In this document: piece by piece, positions 60,553 through 64,000 of the stretch
How positions within the stretch are numbered: the stretch's first letter is position 1
Layout: every line of letters starts with the position of its first letter
Assembly: GCF_000204055.1 (NCBI RefSeq)
Contig: NW_006768787.1
Location: forward strand, 1,075,095 to 1,139,094
DNA from: Melampsora larici-populina 98AG31
Taxonomy: Eukaryota; Basidiomycota; Pucciniomycetes; Pucciniales; Melampsoraceae
DNA: 64,000 nt
Direction of reading: 5' to 3'
Translations under genes and position numbers: made by a program
The notes under the pieces: generated by a model
The model's input: the letters and a program-made list of their open reading frames with translations, nothing else
Told to the model about the DNA's origin: nothing
The model's database searches: none

Positions 60553-62341
60553 AATCAACCGTTCAATGGAACGTTTTATAAAAATTAAGGTCTGATGCAA
60601 ATCGAAACAAATCAAGGTCTTGTGTAATGGGATGCTTGATTTGAAAAAAGTAAAAAATTGATTGTTTTTGTAGTATTTTTCGGGTACAGAAGAGCTTGCT
60701 TCCTGTTGATGCGTCCAAGTGATCGAGTATGCTACATGTACTACGAAAAAACTCTAGTTTTTTTGTTTATCTAGCCTTAGTGTGTGATCACGGAGAATGC
60801 ATTGGAAGATAAAAAGGTAAGAGGGATGTTGATCCGGGCAATGGGTTCTTCAGGGACCCTATTGGATACCGACTTCAATGAAACAAACTTTCTTCAGTCT
60901 CACCACAGCTGATCGGATGAGGTATTCAAAAGATTTTCGGGGTTCGTTGAGCATTAGTTTTACATGGATTTGCTGAGCACGAGTGGGATGTTTCTACTAG
61001 AGGCAGGACTCGAACTGAATGAAAGAATCAGTTGACTTTGATGTCACAATTTTACGCCGGTGCAACATCCAAATAACTTCAGTGTCTTCGATGAGGATAT
61101 AGTGTGATCAACCAATAGAGACATTCGATGTGGAAAGCTGAGATTTATAGGATCAGCTTGGTTCATGAAACTATACCGACTAAAATGATCTGCTCATAAA
61201 TACATACATACGTAGATTCAACAAAGTCTTTCTGCTCGGAAAAAGATAGTGAGCTCGCGAGAGAGGGACTTGAAGGATCTTGAAGCTTATCTTCGTATTT
61301 CTCGCTAAATATAAATCTCACTTGGCTTCACGTAAACGTTCGGTTCTTGTCCTCAAGGTGTTTGTTTACCTCTCCATCGACCTCCAAACCACTGCTACAT
61401 GCGCATGTTGGAACCCCAGCCTCAGGAAAGCCCGGGCGCAAGCTTTGCTTTCTAGATCGCCATGCTTAATCCCTCAAATGAACTTGCGTTATTTTATCTT
61501 TAACTAAAAAGGAAGCGGTAGAGAAAGCTTCAACTCTGACTCACACAAGACCTGAATGCCATTATCTTGAGCTCTAGATTGAAGGAAGTCACAATCTGAT
61601 CATTATTTCTCACCAGAGTAGAGGCTTTGATCGGAGATCGAGAAGGAATAGAAAGAATTCCAAATTGAAATTTCTATATATGGCTTGTTGATCTTTCTAT
61701 ACTTTTCTTTATTTATGATTCGAATGATGAGGGTCTTAAGGTTAAACTTTGGTATTTAAACAGTTCATTGCGCTGTTTACCTTATTTACATTTTCTTATC
61801 AAACTTGAACATTTGTTTCGCCGCATCCTCTTTAACTTCATATTGTCTCGTTGCCCTACTCGCTCACCGTGTGCAGCTTTTATCCCCACAGGTTAACCGC
61901 ATTTCTAGTTTCCAGACTCACACGATTGTTAACAAAACTTGAGTGTTTGACAGCTTAAAGCTACAAACCCAACAATTCTCAAATCCCGTCCCTTAACCAA
62001 GATAATTCCTATGTAAAATATTTTCAACTTTTTTTGTATTTCATTCCTCAAATCAAACAAGATCATCATCATCATTACCCAACATGAAGTATCATAAAAA
62101 CAAAATTTATCAAAATTCAACATCATGCTTTCTCTGATATAATACACTTATAAAGCAATTGAAGTTTCACTAACAAACAATTAAACTAACTAATCCTAAA
62201 AGCCCCTTCAGAGAACCCGAAAAACGTATATATATATATCATTTGATTAATACATAAAAATATGTACATCATTATCAAAAGTATCAAACATAGTGTTTTG
62301 TATTGCAACGAACTTGGAAAAAAATCTAAGACCACTTCACT
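60553..62341. other. Intergenic between OPT-C promoter and SCY1 3' end
   Basis: To about 60925 it is duplicated promoter sequence. Beyond that no gene is seen: frames at 61280-61507 and 61929-62147 look like chance. A (TA)n-like tract lies near 62228-62238. The SCY1 3' untranslated region is included. Confidence 0.3.
60687..60702. promoter_or_regulatory. 16-bp motif shared by OPT-C and OPT-B promoters
   Basis: Same CAGAAGAGCTTGCTTC as at 54214-54229, 135 bp before the OPT-C start. See that entry. Confidence 0.35.
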
Positions 62342-64000
62342 TTAAGCAAACGGATCGAAATCAGATAATTCAACTCGATTTGTTTTATTTGGTGGTTGTA
62401 TAGGTTTACTAGGAGGAATGATATTCCAATTAATAGAAGATCCCATTGTAGCACCATTCATTCGGACAGCTTGATGATTTGATGTTTGAACGATTTCTGA
62501 AAGTGATGAACTTTGTGGTTGAAGTGGTGGTAGCCCAACAAATGTATTGATTCCATTCCCCATACTGGTTCCCAGTGAAGGTTGTAGTGGTTTTGAGAGT
62601 GAGTAAGATGTGGATGTGAGGTTTGTATTAGCACTTGATGGGCGAGGTGGTAGTTGTGAGGCAGCATGAGTTGGAGGTTTCATTAGATTCATCATCATCG
62701 AATTCGACATTGGATTGGGAGGGGCAATAGAAGCTGGTGATAAGGAGTTAGACGACGTGACACGAGATATTGGATGTGTCAGACTGCCTCGACTGATGAT
62801 GGAAGGTTTTGAAGTGTTTTGTTGAGATGTCGTATTCGGGTTCCGGGCCGATGATGAGCCTATACTAGCTCGTGGGTTGGATTGTAAGTTGGGGGTAGGG
62901 TCATCGAAGCCCCAAGCACTGAAGGTTGGACTGGTATTGTTGGCATCCGATGGACTGGCAAAACCATCATATTCGATTTGGTCTGAATTCGTTTGTCTAG
63001 TTCCATTCGAGCCTGTGACCGCCGATTTGGTATGGCCGGCTCCCTTGACCAAAGTCTCAAAATCGACCTCACCGTGGTTGCCACCAGGCTGTGAAAGGTT
63101 TTGGATATGAGTAGTGCTCTCCTGGAGCCGTCTAGCTTCGAGAAGATGTTGGGCATGCTCTTCTCTGACTCGCTTAGAAAGTTGATCGATCGAATTCATG
63201 AAGCGCTTGAACTGATCTAAATTCAAGAGTGGTCCAATTGACATGGCCCATAACTGAGGTAAGATTAATGTGGCAATCGCAGTCAATTCCACTTTCTTGC
63301 CCATCTCCTCATGTACTGCCAAGGTGGCAATCATAACGGCTGGTTCTTTGGTTTTGATGCGGGCCAATAACGGCACAAGCTTTTCCGTTAGGGTGAATTT
63401 GTCGAGGATCTTGACCATGGAGTGAAAACATATCAAGGTGTTGACTTTGATGGAAAGTAAGGTGGTTTTGGAAAAGATCATCTGTTCAAAATGTGGGATA
63501 GAAGATAATCAGTATCGTGTTCAAGCGCTTCGTTAGCTTGAAATCGCAAACTTGTGCTGTAATCCAGATTCACTCAACTGTAACCTTGGGGAACAAAACC
63601 TGTTTGACATGCGTGTACTACGATTGAAATGAAGTGTTGTGATCGGTCAACGGGATCACTTAACAAGATTAAGCGACCCGAGAACTTACGTCTAGCGTCT
63701 CGCACAGTGTAGGGATCACCCTGAGTGACTTTTCTTGTAGAGCAGGCACATCAGACTCCAGCGCAAAGTATATCAAAGGCATAATTTGTTCTCTAAAGAC
63801 TTGGGGTGTAGATTTGCTTTGAAAGATAGATAGATTATCGAGAAGAGTCAGAATACTCTGAGGTGGATCTTTGATCGAGAAGAGTGGAGTTAAATGTGGT
63901 AAGAGTTCCTCTCTAAACGCATCCTGGACTCAAAAATAGACCAAGACACGATCTCAATCAATACACCTCCTCAATAGGGTGAGGATATCACAGTAGCAGG
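62342..64000 (-). CDS. SCY1: SCY1/SCYL2-like pseudokinase, C-terminal part
   Basis: Two exons are seen: 63923-63690 and 63481-62342; the gene continues beyond the right edge. The first encodes HEAT-type helices (EELLPHLTPLFSIKDPPQSI, EQIMPLIYFALESDVPALQE, KSLRVIPTLCETLD). The second continues with KVNTLICFHSMVKILDKFTL, TEKLVPLLARIKTKEPAVMI, LPQLWAMSIGPLLNLDQF and FMNSIDQLSKRVREEHAQ, the pattern of the SCYL2 HEAT region. Then comes a long Ser/Asn/Pro-rich disordered tail ending SDFDPFA. SCYL2-like proteins are catalytically weak kinases acting in clathrin-dependent TGN/endosome traffic. The terminal DPF fits binding to an adaptor ear domain. The kinase-like domain would lie outside the window. 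Confidence 0.8.

Larger units (their letters stand above)
55991..60925. repeat. Segmental duplication unit 2 (OPT-C copy)
   Basis: Partner of 49629-54440. Homology extends through the gene into the promoter (CAGAAGAGCTTGCTTC, then GTGTGTGATCA...GAGAATG and CCGACTTCAA...TCTTC-GTCTCA blocks). Confidence 0.65.

Noticed and set aside
61000..61050. tRNA-like 3' end (complement contains GTTCGAGTCC)
   Set aside because: The T-arm does not pair properly and no acceptor, D or anticodon arm can be drawn; probably chance or a very old tRNA relic.
1..64000. CRISPR arrays, operons, Shine-Dalgarno sites
   Set aside because: The window is eukaryotic: spliceosomal introns throughout and no regularly spaced short repeats.

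Overview
The window reads as nuclear DNA of a basidiomycete, most likely a rust fungus (Pucciniales). The genes are split by many introns of about 45-120 nt, the DNA is AT-rich, predicted secreted proteins and an expanded OPT transporter family are present, and the space between genes is packed with transposon debris. One transposon carries a WRKY-GCM1-like zinc finger, a transposase and a ubiquitin-protease-like domain, a combination I associate with rust genomes. The genus cannot be fixed by eye. Gene models were spliced by hand; reading phase closes across every junction for GLT1, the TFIIIC subunit, the NDUFAF2-like gene and the 896-residue secreted protein.

Layout. 1-362: 5' end of a secreted protein, possibly an aspartic protease (minus). 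363-11.4 kb: transposon territory, with two copies of a 160-bp TA-flanked MITE, two Helitron-like elements (4126-7201 and 9075-10456; the second holds a frameshifted OB-fold gene fragment) and foldback MITEs. 11.4-18.7 kb: a nested stack. A long-armed foldback element was hit by a 6.06-kb Mutator-like (MULE) element with a 10-bp target duplication and by a 437-bp inverted-repeat element. The MULE gene is frameshifted. 18.9-23.1 kb: OPT transporter A. 25.4-28.4 kb: a large predicted secreted protein with a basic NLS-like patch and a DLNxxP (EAR-type) motif near its C-terminus. 29.9-30.3 kb: a small candidate secreted protein. 31.0-34.0 kb: TFIIIC subunit (TFC1/Sfc1/GTF3C5). 34.7-36.2 kb: a third MITE split by a 1.35-kb insertion. 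36.4-37.5 kb: NDUFAF2-like complex I assembly factor. 39.4-47.4 kb: complete NADH-type glutamate synthase GLT1 in 11 exons. 49.9-54.1 and 56.3-60.6 kb: OPT transporters B and C, a segmental duplication with a PIF/Harbinger-like MITE between them. 62.3-64.0 kb: 3' end of a SCY1/SCYL2-like pseudokinase.

How the genes relate. There are no operons. GLT1 (ammonium assimilation into glutamate) and three oligopeptide-type transporters are all nitrogen/peptide nutrition genes, but their proximity may be chance. TFIIIC, NDUFAF2 and SCY1 are housekeeping genes. The secreted proteins are candidate host-interaction genes and lie in transposon-rich sectors. All confidently identified housekeeping and transporter genes are on the minus strand; the two candidate secreted genes at 25.4 and 29.9 kb are on the plus strand.
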